From: REEB85 sp018971455
Lineage (GTDB): Bacteria > Pseudomonadota > Alphaproteobacteria > Acetobacterales > Acetobacteraceae
Reading direction: 5' to 3'
Assembly: GCA_028871195.1 (NCBI GenBank)
Contig: JAGWNT010000027.1
Location: forward strand, 1-43,023
Length of the DNA stretch: 43,023 nt
Shown here: piece by piece, positions 16,854 through 25,947 of the stretch
Numbering within the stretch: position 1 is the stretch's first letter
How the letters are laid out: each line of letters opens with the position of its first letter
Notes under the pieces: model-generated
Told to the model about the DNA's origin: nothing
The model's input: the letters and a program-made list of their open reading frames with translations, nothing else
The model's database searches: none
Made by a program: the position numbers and the translations under genes

Positions 16854-17882
16854 TCAGCCCCAGCACTTCTTGAGGCCCTCGGCGGTGCCGATCGAAGGCA
16901 CGCCAGGGACGGGGTGGTCAGTGATGAGCTGCACGCCGGTATCGAAGAAATTCAGCCCCGGCGTCGGCGCGGGCTTCTTGCCGGTCTTGGCGTATTCGGC
17001 CACCGCCTCGACGCCCTTGGCCGCCATCAGCAGCGGAAACTGCATCGACGTGGCGCCGATGATGCCTGCCTTGACGTTCTTCACCCCCGGGCAGCCGCCA
17101 TCGATCGAGACGATGGTGACCCCTTTGGTCTTGCCGACCGCCTTCAGCGCGCGATAGGCCCCGGCCGCCGCCGGCTCGTTGATGGTGTAGACGAGGTTGA
17201 TCGAAGGGTCGCGCTGCAGCAGGTTCTCCATCGCCTTCAGCCCGCCTTCCTCGGCACCCGCCGTCACGTCATGGCCGACGATGCGCTTGTCGGTCTCGTC
17301 GCCGATCTTGTTGGGATCCTTGATGTCGATCCCGAACCCCTTGAGGAAGCCCTGGTCGCGCTGGATATCGACCGAGACCGGGCTGGCCACGAGATCGAGC
17401 ATGGCGATGCGGGCCTTGGCGGCGTTCGCGCCGAGGGTCTTGCTGGCCCATTCGCCGATCAGCTTCCCGGCTTCGAAATTGTTGGTGGCGAAGGTCGCGT
17501 CCGCCGCATCGACGGGGTCGAGCGGCGTGTCGAGCTCGATCACCAGCACGCCGGCCTTGCGCGCCTTGAGCACGGTGGGAACGATCGCCTTGGTGTCGCT
17601 CGCCGTCAGGATGATGCCCTTGGCCCCGGCGGCGATCAGCGTCTCGATCGCCTCGATCTGCGACTGCGTGTCGCCGTCATATTTGCCGGCGAAGCTGCGC
17701 AGGTCGAGGCCCAGCTCCTTCGCCTTTGCCTGCGCGCCCTCGCGCATCTTGACGAAGAACGGGTTGGTGTTGGTCTTGGTCACCAGGCCGACGATCACGC
17801 CGGCGGCCGAGGCGGGGCCGGCCGCGGCCAGTCCAGCAGCGAGGATGGCGGCGCTCGCGATGGCGCGGAAGCTCGGTGTCAT
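16854..17882 (-). CDS. frcB: Periplasmic sugar-binding protein (FrcB-like)
   Basis: This 342-residue type I periplasmic binding protein has a Sec signal peptide of about 26 residues ending in GPASA. The mature part begins GVIVGLVTKTNTNPFFVKM, the hallmark of the ribose/fructose-binding group, followed by KGIILTASDTKAIVPTV and VYTINEPAAAGAYRAL. FrcB of rhizobia binds fructose, ribose or mannose; which one applies here is unknown. The ribosome-binding site AGGGGGAAA sits before the ATG. It is the first gene of frcBCA and is divergent from the ROK regulator. Confidence 0.9.
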   Translation of the reverse strand: MTPSFRAIASAAILAAGLAAAGPASAAGVIVGLVTKTNTNPFFVKMREGAQAKAKELGLDLRSFAGKYDGDTQSQIEAIETLIAAGAKGIILTASDTKAIVPTVLKARKAGVLVIELDTPLDPVDAADATFATNNFEAGKLIGEWASKTLGANAAKARIAMLDLVASPVSVDIQRDQGFLKGFGIDIKDPNKIGDETDKRIVGHDVTAGAEEGGLKAMENLLQRDPSINLVYTINEPAAAGAYRALKAVGKTKGVTIVSIDGGCPGVKNVKAGIIGATSMQFPLLMAAKGVEAVAEYAKTGKKPAPTPGLNFFDTGVQLITDHPVPGVPSIGTAEGLKKCWG

Positions 17883-17942
17883 CTGTTTCCCCCTGGATGG
17901 TGTGCATTCTTGGTGGCGCGCATTTTCGTCATGCTGGCGGCC

Positions 17943-17971
17943 ATGTTCTGCATCCGGGGCTGCGCTGTCAA
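17943..17971 (-). promoter_or_regulatory. Predicted frcB promoter
   Basis: A consensus TTGACA (17971-17966, minus strand) is followed after 17 nt by GAACAT (17948-17943), a weak -10. The -35 starts 2 nt from the edge of the 23-bp palindrome, where a bound regulator would be close to RNA polymerase. The leader to the ATG at 17882 would be about 55 nt. Confidence 0.45.
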
Positions 17972-17973
17972 GG

Positions 17974-17996
17974 ATAAATCAATTCAATTGATTTAT
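17974..17996. promoter_or_regulatory. 23-bp perfect palindrome, probable ROK regulator operator
   Basis: The arms ATAAATCAATT and AATTGATTTAT are exact complements around a single central C, in an AT-rich island that stands out against the surrounding GC-rich DNA. It lies between the frcB promoter and the start of the divergent ROK-family gene, where a dimeric repressor would control both. AT-rich dyads are the usual sites of NagC/Mlc-type ROK proteins. Confidence 0.75.
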
Positions 17997-18020
17997 TGAC
18001 GCCCCGCCGCCCCGCGCGCC

Positions 18021-19331
18021 ATGCTTCGCGTCCCGACACGATCTCCCCGGACCCGCGCCATGGACCTGACCGGCGACATCGCCACCGCCGCACCGACACC
18101 CCCCACGCCGCCGCACATCGCCGAGCTGGGCCGCGGCACCTCGCAGAGCGGCGTGCGCCTCTACAACGAGCGGCTCATCCTCTCGCTGATCCGCCGCCAC
18201 GCGGCGCTGCCCAAGGCGGAGATCGCGCGCCTCACCGGCCTCTCCGCGCAGGCCACCACGGTGATCGTGCAGCGCCTGGAGGCCGACGGATTGCTGCGCC
18301 GCCTGCCACCCCGGCGCGGCCGGGTCGGCCAGCCCAGCGTGCCCTTCGCGCTCGCGCCCGGCGGGGCGTTCGCGCTGGGGCTGAAGATCGGCCGCAAGAG
18401 CAGCGACCTGGTGCTGCTCGATTTCACGGCCCGCGTGCGCCATGCCGCCAGCCAGCCGCACGCCTACCCCGAGCCGCGCGCCGTCTGCGCCTTCGTCGCC
18501 ACCCGGGCGGAGGCGATGCTGGCCGGCATGCGGCCCCGCGAACGCGCCCGCATCGCCGGCCTCGGCATCGCCATTCCCTTCGAGCTGTGGAACTGGGAGC
18601 GCGAGGTGGGCGCCCCGCGCGCCGTGATGGACCGGTGGCGCGAGTTCGACATCCGCCGCGAACTCGGCGCGATGGTGCCGATCCCGGTGTATCTCTGCAA
18701 CGACGCGACCTCCGCCTGCGCCGCCGAGCTGTTCTTCGGCGAAGGCTTCCGCTATCGCGACTTCCTGCACATCTTCATCGGCTCCTTCGTCGGCGGCGGG
18801 CTGGTTCTGGACGGCAACCTCTTCCTCGGCCGCACCGGCAATGCCGGCGCGATCGGCTCGGTGCCGGTCACCAGCCGTCTGCCCGGCGGCCGCCCTCACC
18901 GCCAGCAGCTCATCCGCAGCGCCTCCATCCACGTGCTCGAAAAGGCGCTGACCGCCGCCGGGCGGGATGCCTCGCCCCTGTGGCGGACACCGGATGACTG
19001 GGGCGGTCTCGGCGCCATTCTCGACGACTGGATCGCCCGCGCCGCCGACGATCTCGCCCAGGCCATCGTCGCCGCCAACGCCGTCGTCGATTTCGAGGCG
19101 GCGATCATCGACGGTGCGCTGCCGCGCACCGTGCTGGCCCGCATCGTCGAACGCACCGCCGCGGCCATCCAGCGTCTCGACCTGCAGGGCCTGGCGCCGG
19201 TCGCCATCCTGCCGGGCACGATCGGCCCGCAGGCCCGCGCCATCGGCGCCGCCGCCCTGCCCTTCCTCGCCCATTTCGCGCGCGACCGCGAGGTGCTGTT
19301 CAAACAGCTGTCAGGCGCGCCCACCCTCTGA
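18021..19331 (+). CDS. ROK-family transcriptional regulator (FrcR-like)
   Basis: This 436-residue regulator has an N-terminal winged helix-turn-helix (about residues 50-105, KAEIARLTGLSAQATTVIVQRLEADGLL) and a C-terminal ROK sugar-kinase-like domain. The domain keeps NDATSACAAE but has lost the kinase phosphate loop (LGLKIGRKSS) and the ROK zinc signature: GEIGH reads GAIGS (about 275-279), and the following Cys cluster is absent. It should be a non-enzymatic sugar sensor controlling the divergent frcBCA genes through the palindrome at 17974. Starts at 18021 and 18060 are both possible; neither has a ribosome-binding site. Confidence 0.88.
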   Translation: MLRVPTRSPRTRAMDLTGDIATAAPTPPTPPHIAELGRGTSQSGVRLYNERLILSLIRRHAALPKAEIARLTGLSAQATTVIVQRLEADGLLRRLPPRRGRVGQPSVPFALAPGGAFALGLKIGRKSSDLVLLDFTARVRHAASQPHAYPEPRAVCAFVATRAEAMLAGMRPRERARIAGLGIAIPFELWNWEREVGAPRAVMDRWREFDIRRELGAMVPIPVYLCNDATSACAAELFFGEGFRYRDFLHIFIGSFVGGGLVLDGNLFLGRTGNAGAIGSVPVTSRLPGGRPHRQQLIRSASIHVLEKALTAAGRDASPLWRTPDDWGGLGAILDDWIARAADDLAQAIVAANAVVDFEAAIIDGALPRTVLARIVERTAAAIQRLDLQGLAPVAILPGTIGPQARAIGAAALPFLAHFARDREVLFKQLSGAPTL

Positions 19332-19362
19332 GGTGCTGCCGGTGTGTCGCGGCCCGGGCCGC

Positions 19363-19860
19363 TCAGCCGCGCCCCTCGGCCAGCCGCGCGCGCACATAGG
19401 CCACCAGCCCACCGGCCTTCACCACGCCCTGCAGAAACTCGGGCAGGGGCGCTGCCCGGAATTCCCGGCCACCGACCGCGATGCTGCCCGCGGCGGCATC
19501 GACCAGGATGGGCGCGCCGTCCCGCGTCGCCTCCACCGCCTCAGGGCAGACCAGCAGCGGCAGGCCCTGGTTGATCGCGTTGCGAAAGAAGATGCGGGCA
19601 AAGCTGCGCGCCACGACGCAGGAAATCCCCGCCCCCCGCAGCGCCAGCACGGCATGCTCGCGCGACGAGCCGCAGCCGAAATTGCGCCCGGCCACCATCA
19701 CGTCGCCCGGCGTGATGCGCGCCGCGAAATCGGGCGCCAGCGGCTCCATGCAATGCGCCGCGAGCAGCGCCGGATCGCGCGTGGTCAGGAACCGCGCCGG
19801 AATGATGACGTCGGTGTCGATGTCGTCGCCGAACAGGCGCGCGCGGGCCAGGTTGCTCAT
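19363..19860 (-). CDS. leuD: 3-isopropylmalate dehydratase-type small subunit (LeuD2-like)
   Basis: This 165-residue swivelling subunit of an aconitase-superfamily isomerase has the FGDDIDTDVIIPARFL N-terminus and the RNFGCGSSREHA substrate-binding loop. It is shorter than enterobacterial-type LeuD (about 200 residues) and resembles the short LeuD2/archaeal form, which occurs in isopropylmalate, citraconate, homoaconitate and dimethylmalate hydratases. The ATG at 19860 overlaps the large-subunit stop by ATGA, and the two make one heterodimer. It is convergent with the ROK gene, 31 nt apart. Confidence 0.88.
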   Translation of the reverse strand: MSNLARARLFGDDIDTDVIIPARFLTTRDPALLAAHCMEPLAPDFAARITPGDVMVAGRNFGCGSSREHAVLALRGAGISCVVARSFARIFFRNAINQGLPLLVCPEAVEATRDGAPILVDAAAGSIAVGGREFRAAPLPEFLQGVVKAGGLVAYVRARLAEGRG

Positions 19861-21131
19861 GCGCCCATCACCGCGGCGGGATGGACGATCTCGCCGGCCA
19901 CCGCACTTGCCGCCGCCACCCAGGCATTGGCCAGATACACACGCGAGGAATGTGCCCCCATGCGGCCGCGATAATTGCGGTTGGTGGTGGCGACGGCCAC
20001 CTGTCCCTCGGCCAGGGCGCCCATGTGCAGGCCGGCGCATGCCCCGCAGGTGGACGGCCCGACGATGGCGCCGGCCTCGGCAAAGATGTCGATCAGCCCT
20101 TCGCGCAACGCTTTCAGGTAGATCGCCCGGGTTGCCGGCACGATGATGCAGCGCACGCCGCGCGCCACCCGCCGCCCGGCCAGGATTTCGGCGGCCTGGC
20201 GCAGATCGGCCATCGTGCCGTTGGCGCAGTTGCCGATATAGGCCTGGTTGATCGCCACGCCGCCCGTCTCACGGACGGGGTGGACATTGTCGGGCGCGAA
20301 GGGATGCGCGCAGAGCGGCTCGATCGCCGCGGCGTCGATCGCCACGCTGCGGCTGAACACCGCATCGGCATCCGAACGCACCAGCGCGCCGTGCTCGCCG
20401 TGCTTGGCCATCGCCCAGGCGTGCGTCGCCTCGTCGGGCGGCACGAAGGCGGTCTTCGCACCGGCCTCCACCGCCATATTGCACAGCGCCATGCGCTCAT
20501 CCATCGACAGGCCGCCCACCGCCTCACCATCGAACTCCAGGCATTGATAGGTCGCCCCATCCACCGAGATCGCGCCCAGCACGGCGAGGATGAAATCCTT
20601 GCCGGTGACGAAACGCCGGCGCGCGCCGCTGAACACCACGCGGATGGTGTGCGGCACCATGAACCACAATTCGCCGAGTGCCATGGCGGCGGCGACATCG
20701 GAGGAACCCATGCCGGTGCCGAGGGCAGCGAACGCGCCGGCGGTGCAGGTGTGCGAATCCGTGCCGATCACGAGATCCCCCGGCCGCAGCAGCCCCTGCT
20801 CGGGCAGCAGCGTGTGCTCGATGCCCTGCCCCGTGGTGAAGACGTGGCGGATGCCGCGTTCGGCGGCGAAGCCGTCCATCAGCTTGAGCAGCTCGGCCGC
20901 GTCCGGGCTCGGCGGCGGGGAATAATGGTCGCCCACCAGCACCACCTGGTCGGGTGCCGCCACCCGCTCCGCCCCCATCGCGGCGAACTGGCTGAAGGCG
21001 AGCGCGCCGGTGATGTCGTGCAGCAGGATGCGGTCCACCCGGGCGACGACGATGTCGCCAGCCGCCACGCGGTCGCGGCCGGAATGGGCGGCAAAGATCT
21101 TCTCGGCGGCGGTCATGCCAGCTGGCATCAT
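19857..21131 (-). CDS. leuC: 3-isopropylmalate dehydratase-type large subunit (LeuC2-like)
   Basis: This 424-residue aconitase-superfamily catalytic subunit has the three cluster ligands Cys302 (GNCANGT), Cys362 and Cys365 (STCGACAG), and the TDSHTCT segment at 124-130. It carries a [4Fe-4S] cluster and moves a hydroxyl between adjacent carbons of a 2- or 3-hydroxyacid. Length and sequence fit the short LeuC2/HacA-like group rather than the 465-residue LeuC1. No leuA or leuB flanks it, so a role outside leucine synthesis is possible. Two adjacent ATGs (21131 and 21128) follow AAGGAG; the second has the more usual 7-nt spacing. Confidence 0.87.
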   Translation of the reverse strand: MMPAGMTAAEKIFAAHSGRDRVAAGDIVVARVDRILLHDITGALAFSQFAAMGAERVAAPDQVVLVGDHYSPPPSPDAAELLKLMDGFAAERGIRHVFTTGQGIEHTLLPEQGLLRPGDLVIGTDSHTCTAGAFAALGTGMGSSDVAAAMALGELWFMVPHTIRVVFSGARRRFVTGKDFILAVLGAISVDGATYQCLEFDGEAVGGLSMDERMALCNMAVEAGAKTAFVPPDEATHAWAMAKHGEHGALVRSDADAVFSRSVAIDAAAIEPLCAHPFAPDNVHPVRETGGVAINQAYIGNCANGTMADLRQAAEILAGRRVARGVRCIIVPATRAIYLKALREGLIDIFAEAGAIVGPSTCGACAGLHMGALAEGQVAVATTNRNYRGRMGAHSSRVYLANAWVAAASAVAGEIVHPAAVMGA

Positions 21132-21222
21132 GCGGCTCCTTCCCCCGGTCACCCGGGTCGGCGCATAATCGGCGCGCAGCGCGGCCGCGGCAAGCAGCCC
21201 GCGTCAACCGGGGAACACGCCG

Positions 21223-22194
<972 letters not shown>

Positions 22195-22229
22195 GCCCAT
22201 CCGCACGAGACCGCCGCAGGAGACCCCCC

Positions 22230-22520
22230 ATGCCGGCTTACATGATCGTCAATGTCACCCTCACGGACGCCGCGGCCTACGAAAACTACAAGGCGCGGGT
22301 TCCCACCATCATCGCCCGGCATGGCGGCGAATACCTCGTCCGCGGCGGCCCGCACGAGGTGCTGGAGGGCACGTGGCAGCCATCCCGCCTGGTGCTGTTC
22401 CGCTTTCCCGACCGCGCGGCGATCCACGCCTTCATGAACGACCCCGACTACGCGCCGCTGAAGGCGGTGCGCCAGAGTGCCGCGATCACCGACGCGGTCG
22501 CCGTGGACGGCATTGCCTGA
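22230..22520 (+). CDS. DUF1330 family protein
   Basis: This 96-residue protein starts MPAYMIVNVTLTDAAAYENY and contains HGGEYLVRGG and RLVLFRFPDR, which match DUF1330, a small ferredoxin-like alpha/beta dimeric fold of unknown function. AGGAG precedes the ATG. It follows cysK by 35 nt and is probably cotranscribed. It ends 20 nt from the stop of the convergent importer ATPase. Confidence 0.9.
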   Translation: MPAYMIVNVTLTDAAAYENYKARVPTIIARHGGEYLVRGGPHEVLEGTWQPSRLVLFRFPDRAAIHAFMNDPDYAPLKAVRQSAAITDAVAVDGIA

Positions 22521-22540
22521 TCGCCCGAGTCTTCGGTGCG

Positions 22541-23344
22541 CTAGATCCCGTCGCCGCCCACGAAGCCGGTCGCCAGCGCGTCGCGGATGATGCGCACGCT
22601 GGCGCCGAAGGCCGCCGCGTCGCGCGGCCGCGGGCGGGGCAGGTCGATCGCGCGGTCGAGCTTGATGTGCGCCGGCCGGCCGTCGAGCAGGATGACCCGG
22701 TCGGCGAGCGTGACCGCCTCCTCCAGATCATGCGTCACCAGCAGGATCGACGTGCCGGTCTCGTGCCAGATGCGCAGCAGCTCGTCCTGCAAGGTGGCGC
22801 GCGTGATGGCGTCGAGCGCGCTGAACGGCTCGTCCATCAGCAGCAGCGCCGGGCGCACGGCAAGTGCCCGCGCCAGGCCGACGCGCTGGCGCTGCCCGCC
22901 GGAAAGCTGGCGCGGAAACTTGCCGCCATGCCCGGCGAGCCCGACCAGGGACAGCGCCGCCTCCGCCCGCGCCCGCCGCTCGCCGCGCGCCAGCCCAAGC
23001 CCCTCGAGGCCGAATTCGACGTTGGCCAGAACCCGCCGCCACGGCAGCAGTCGCGGCTCCTGGAAGACCATCGCCACCGCCCGCGTTCCGGGCTCGGCCG
23101 CCGCCGCCACATCCACCCGCCCGGCCAGCGCCGGGCTCAGCCCGGCAATCACGCGCAGCAGGGTGGACTTGCCCACGCCGGAGGCGCCCACCACGGCGAT
23201 GAACGCGCCCCCCGCCACCGCCAGCGAGAAATCCTCCAGCACCGGTCGCGCGATTCCCGCGCCGGGATAGCCGCAGGCGAGCCCGGTCATGGTGACGATC
23301 GGCGGCGCCAGGGCGATCGGGGGCAGGGTCATCATGCCGTCCAT
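22541..23344 (-). CDS. Sulfonate/nitrate/taurine-type ABC importer ATPase (SsuB/TauB-like), system 1
   Basis: This 267-residue ATPase has Walker A GASGVGKST, QEPRLLPW after the Q-loop (a hallmark of the SsuB/TauB/NrtD group), signature LSGGQRQRV and Walker B ALLLMDEPFSALD. It energises the permease upstream. The start is either ATG 23344, with GGAG 6 nt upstream, or ATG 23335, which overlaps the permease stop by ATGA; I use the former. It is the last gene of a binding protein-permease-ATPase operon. Confidence 0.87.
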   Translation of the reverse strand: MDGMMTLPPIALAPPIVTMTGLACGYPGAGIARPVLEDFSLAVAGGAFIAVVGASGVGKSTLLRVIAGLSPALAGRVDVAAAAEPGTRAVAMVFQEPRLLPWRRVLANVEFGLEGLGLARGERRARAEAALSLVGLAGHGGKFPRQLSGGQRQRVGLARALAVRPALLLMDEPFSALDAITRATLQDELLRIWHETGTSILLVTHDLEEAVTLADRVILLDGRPAHIKLDRAIDLPRPRPRDAAAFGASVRIIRDALATGFVGGDGI

Positions 23345-24090
23345 GACAGGCTCCGCGCGGCCAGGCGCTGGAACAGCCAGTCGCTGGCACCATAGAGCAG
23401 GGCAATGGTCAGCATGTAGACGACGACGATCGTGGTCGCCAGCATCCCGGAGGCCTCCATCATGCGCTGGCCGATGCCGGGGATGCCGAACAGCTCGCTC
23501 GCCACCACCACCATCCAGCCCTGCCCGAAGCCGGCCCGCAGACCGCCGAAAATGCCCGGTGCCGCGGCCGGCAGCACGATCTTGACCAGCCGCGCCACCA
23601 GCCCGCCATGGCCGAAGGCGCGGCCCAGTTCGAGCAGCCCGGGATCGACCTGCTTCACCGCCGCCAGCGTCGCGAAATAATTCAGCCAGAACACGCTGAT
23701 GGCGATGATGAAGGCCGCCGCCGCCTCGCTGACGCCGAACCAGATCAGCGCGAAGGGAATCCACGCCAGCGGCGGGATCGGCCGCAGCAGCCGCGCCAGC
23801 CCCGCCTGCCACGCCTCGACCGCCGCCGACTGGCCGACCGCGACCCCGGCCGCGACGCCGAGCAGGCTGCCCAGCACCACGCCGATCACGTAATGATGCA
23901 GGCTCTGCCCGACCGCCAGCAGCCAGAACCCGCCGCTGATCTCGCCGCCGAAGGCCGCCGGCACGGCGCTCGGCGGCGGCAGCAGGCTCGCCGGCATCAA
24001 CCCGCTCATCGCCACCGCCTGCCAGAGGGCGAGGAAGGCCGCGATGCCGCCGGCCCCCGCCAGCCAGCCGTGCAAGCCGCGGCGCGTCAC
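23332..24090 (-). CDS. Sulfonate/nitrate/taurine-type ABC importer permease, system 1
   Basis: This 252-residue SsuC/TauC-type inner-membrane permease has about six membrane segments and the EAA loop ELGRAFGHGGLVARLVKIVLPAAAPGI that docks onto the ATPase. RPIPPLAWIPFALIWFG is typical of the family. The GTG start overlaps the binding-protein stop by GTGA, so the operon is translationally coupled. Confidence 0.88.
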   Translation of the reverse strand: MTRRGLHGWLAGAGGIAAFLALWQAVAMSGLMPASLLPPPSAVPAAFGGEISGGFWLLAVGQSLHHYVIGVVLGSLLGVAAGVAVGQSAAVEAWQAGLARLLRPIPPLAWIPFALIWFGVSEAAAAFIIAISVFWLNYFATLAAVKQVDPGLLELGRAFGHGGLVARLVKIVLPAAAPGIFGGLRAGFGQGWMVVVASELFGIPGIGQRMMEASGMLATTIVVVYMLTIALLYGASDWLFQRLAARSLSWTA

Positions 24091-25121
24091 TTCATCGCCA
24101 CCGCGCGGTCATAGACCGCGGTATCGAACAGCGTGCCGACATCGACCGCCTTGTCCTGCGCGCCGATGCGCATCTGGTAGGTCTGCATCTTGCGCGTCGG
24201 CCCGATCTGCGGGTGCGGGTCGGCGACGAAGGTGGAAATCTCGCCGCGCAGCGACGCCTCGATGATCGCCTGCGGCACCAGCCCCGCGCCGATGCCCGCG
24301 GTGATGTCGCGCGCCGCGCGCGCGGGATCGCTGCGGATCAGCGCGGTGGCGCGGATATGCAGGGCCACCAGGCGGGTGATGGCGTCGCCATGGGCGGCCA
24401 GCGCGCTGCCGCGGGCGGCAATCACGGCACCCGGGGCCCCGGGGAACATGGTCTGTCCATCGACGAGCACATGCGCCGACGGGTCGCGGCTCTGCACCAC
24501 CGCCGGGATCGGGTCGAGCACGGAGGCGCCGTCCACCGCCCCGGACAGCAGCGCCTGCTGCATCTGCTCCGCACCCATGCCGAGCAGCGTCACGTCGCCG
24601 GGCGCCACGTGCGCCACCTCGAACAGGTAATAGCGCAGCGTGGTGTCCGGCCCCGAACCCTTGGGCAGCGTCGCCAGCCGCACCGGCCGGCCGGCCGCCT
24701 TGTGGAAGGCGGCGAAGGCGGCGGCGGCATTGGGCGATTTCGGAAAATCGGCGGCGAACCTGCCCCGCCCGAGCAGCCCGCCCTGGCCGATGCCGTTGCC
24801 CGCCAGCACCTTGATGTCCACGCCGTGGGCGGCGGCCACCACCGCCGGCCCGATGCCGATATAGGCGATATCGAACCGCCCCGAGGCCAGCGCCTGCACC
24901 ATCGCCGGCCCCGAGGAGAAGCGCGTCAGCTTCAGGTCGAGCCCGGCCTGCTTCGCCCACCCCTCGCCCTGGATGATGAAAAGTTGCGCCATCGCCAGGA
25001 TCGGGATGTAGGCGACCTCCAGAACCGTCGCCGCCGCGCGTGCCGGCGCCGCTCCGGCCCCGAGTCCGAGCAGGGTCAGACCGAGTCCGCGCACCACATC
25101 CCGCCGTCGCTGTTCCACCAC
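24087..25121 (-). CDS. Sulfonate/nitrate/taurine-type substrate-binding protein, system 1
   Basis: This approximately 344-residue periplasmic binding protein of the SsuA/TauA/NMT1 fold starts with a twin-arginine-like leader (QRRRDVVRGLGL) followed by a hydrophobic stretch ending ARAAA. The mature part shows SGPAMVQALASGRFDIAYIGIGPAVVA, where these proteins contact the ligand. I use the GTG at 25121 (alternatively 25118) because GAGGG lies just upstream and it gives a compact signal peptide; an ATG at 25151 would put the AT-rich promoter-like region inside the gene. Ligand unknown: sulfonates, nitriles, pyrimidine precursors and amides are all used by relatives. Confidence 0.85.
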   Translation of the reverse strand: MVEQRRRDVVRGLGLTLLGLGAGAAPARAAATVLEVAYIPILAMAQLFIIQGEGWAKQAGLDLKLTRFSSGPAMVQALASGRFDIAYIGIGPAVVAAAHGVDIKVLAGNGIGQGGLLGRGRFAADFPKSPNAAAAFAAFHKAAGRPVRLATLPKGSGPDTTLRYYLFEVAHVAPGDVTLLGMGAEQMQQALLSGAVDGASVLDPIPAVVQSRDPSAHVLVDGQTMFPGAPGAVIAARGSALAAHGDAITRLVALHIRATALIRSDPARAARDITAGIGAGLVPQAIIEASLRGEISTFVADPHPQIGPTRKMQTYQMRIGAQDKAVDVGTLFDTAVYDRAVAMK

Positions 25122-25223
25122 CCGCCCTCGCCTATAAATAACCATCCACACACGTTGTTTATTTCATAACCAACGCGGGATGGGCGTATATAGACAGAGG
25201 CACGATCGTGGCAAGGGATTAAT
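25122..25223. promoter_or_regulatory. AT-rich gap between racemase-family gene and importer operon
   Basis: This 102-nt gap contains an AT-rich block with TATTTATAG on the minus strand (25139-25131), a possible -10 for the importer operon, and TATATA (25187-25192). A 10-bp palindrome CACGATCGTG occupies 25201-25210. The importer probably has its own promoter here, although the racemase gene lies upstream on the same strand. No convincing -35 was found. Confidence 0.35.
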
Positions 25224-25874
25224 TCACCCGGCGAGCAGCCGCCGCAATTTGCGCACCGCGCTGTCCGGCGTCGTCAGGACCGGCCGGCCGGTCGCGGCCC
25301 CAATCATGGGGGCGGCGCGGGCGAGGCTGAACTGGGCCAGCGCGATCACGTCGCAATCCGCCAGATCGCGCGCCGCCGCGGCCGCCGCCGCGTCATGCCC
25401 GGCCGCGTCCCCGCGATCGAGCGCGGCCAGCGCACCGTCCGCCAGGCGCGGCACCAGGATCGCGCCCGGCGCGGCAGTGGCGAACTCCGCGGGCATGGAG
25501 GCGAGCGTCGGGGCGAAGCTCGCCAGAAGCCCGATGCGCGCCGCCGGCCCGCCCAGCGCGAGCGCCTCCTCGATCATCGCCTCGTTGGGCTTCAGCACCG
25601 GGATCGGCGCCAGCGCCGCCGCGCACGCCTCGATGCACGGGCCGAAGGCCGAGCAGGTGAACAGGATCCCGCGCGCCCCGCACGCCACCGCGTACTGGGC
25701 GAGTGTCAGGAAGCGCTGCGTCATCGCCGCGTCCAGCGCGCCGGCGCGCGCCAGGTCGGCCGACAGGCTGTCATCGAGCAGATTGGCCAGCGCCGCCTCC
25801 GGCCACAGCCGCGCGAAGGCCGATTCGATCGGCGCGACGGAGTGTTTCAGGGCATGGATCAGGGCAATGCGCAC
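25224..25874 (-). CDS. Aspartate/glutamate racemase superfamily protein
   Basis: This 216-residue protein resembles the Asp/Glu/hydantoin racemase superfamily: an N-terminal strand RIALIHAL, Cys74 in ILFTCSAFG and a PVLKPNEAM segment. The second catalytic cysteine expected in the C-terminal half is not seen; that strand reads IALAQFSLA (177-185). Two-base racemases need two cysteines, whereas arylmalonate decarboxylase-like and isomerase relatives can use one, so this may not be a racemase. The GTG at 25874 is chosen because the conserved fold begins there and GAGG lies upstream. It lies 102 nt upstream of the importer operon on the same strand, suggesting a linked substrate. Confidence 0.8.
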   Translation of the reverse strand: MRIALIHALKHSVAPIESAFARLWPEAALANLLDDSLSADLARAGALDAAMTQRFLTLAQYAVACGARGILFTCSAFGPCIEACAAALAPIPVLKPNEAMIEEALALGGPAARIGLLASFAPTLASMPAEFATAAPGAILVPRLADGALAALDRGDAAGHDAAAAAAARDLADCDVIALAQFSLARAAPMIGAATGRPVLTTPDSAVRKLRRLLAG

Positions 25875-25947
25875 GGGCCGCCTCGGGGCGTTGTTGTGCC
25901 CGCGAGCAAGCCATGGCAGAGGCACCCACGCAAGCCGAGGGAAGCCG

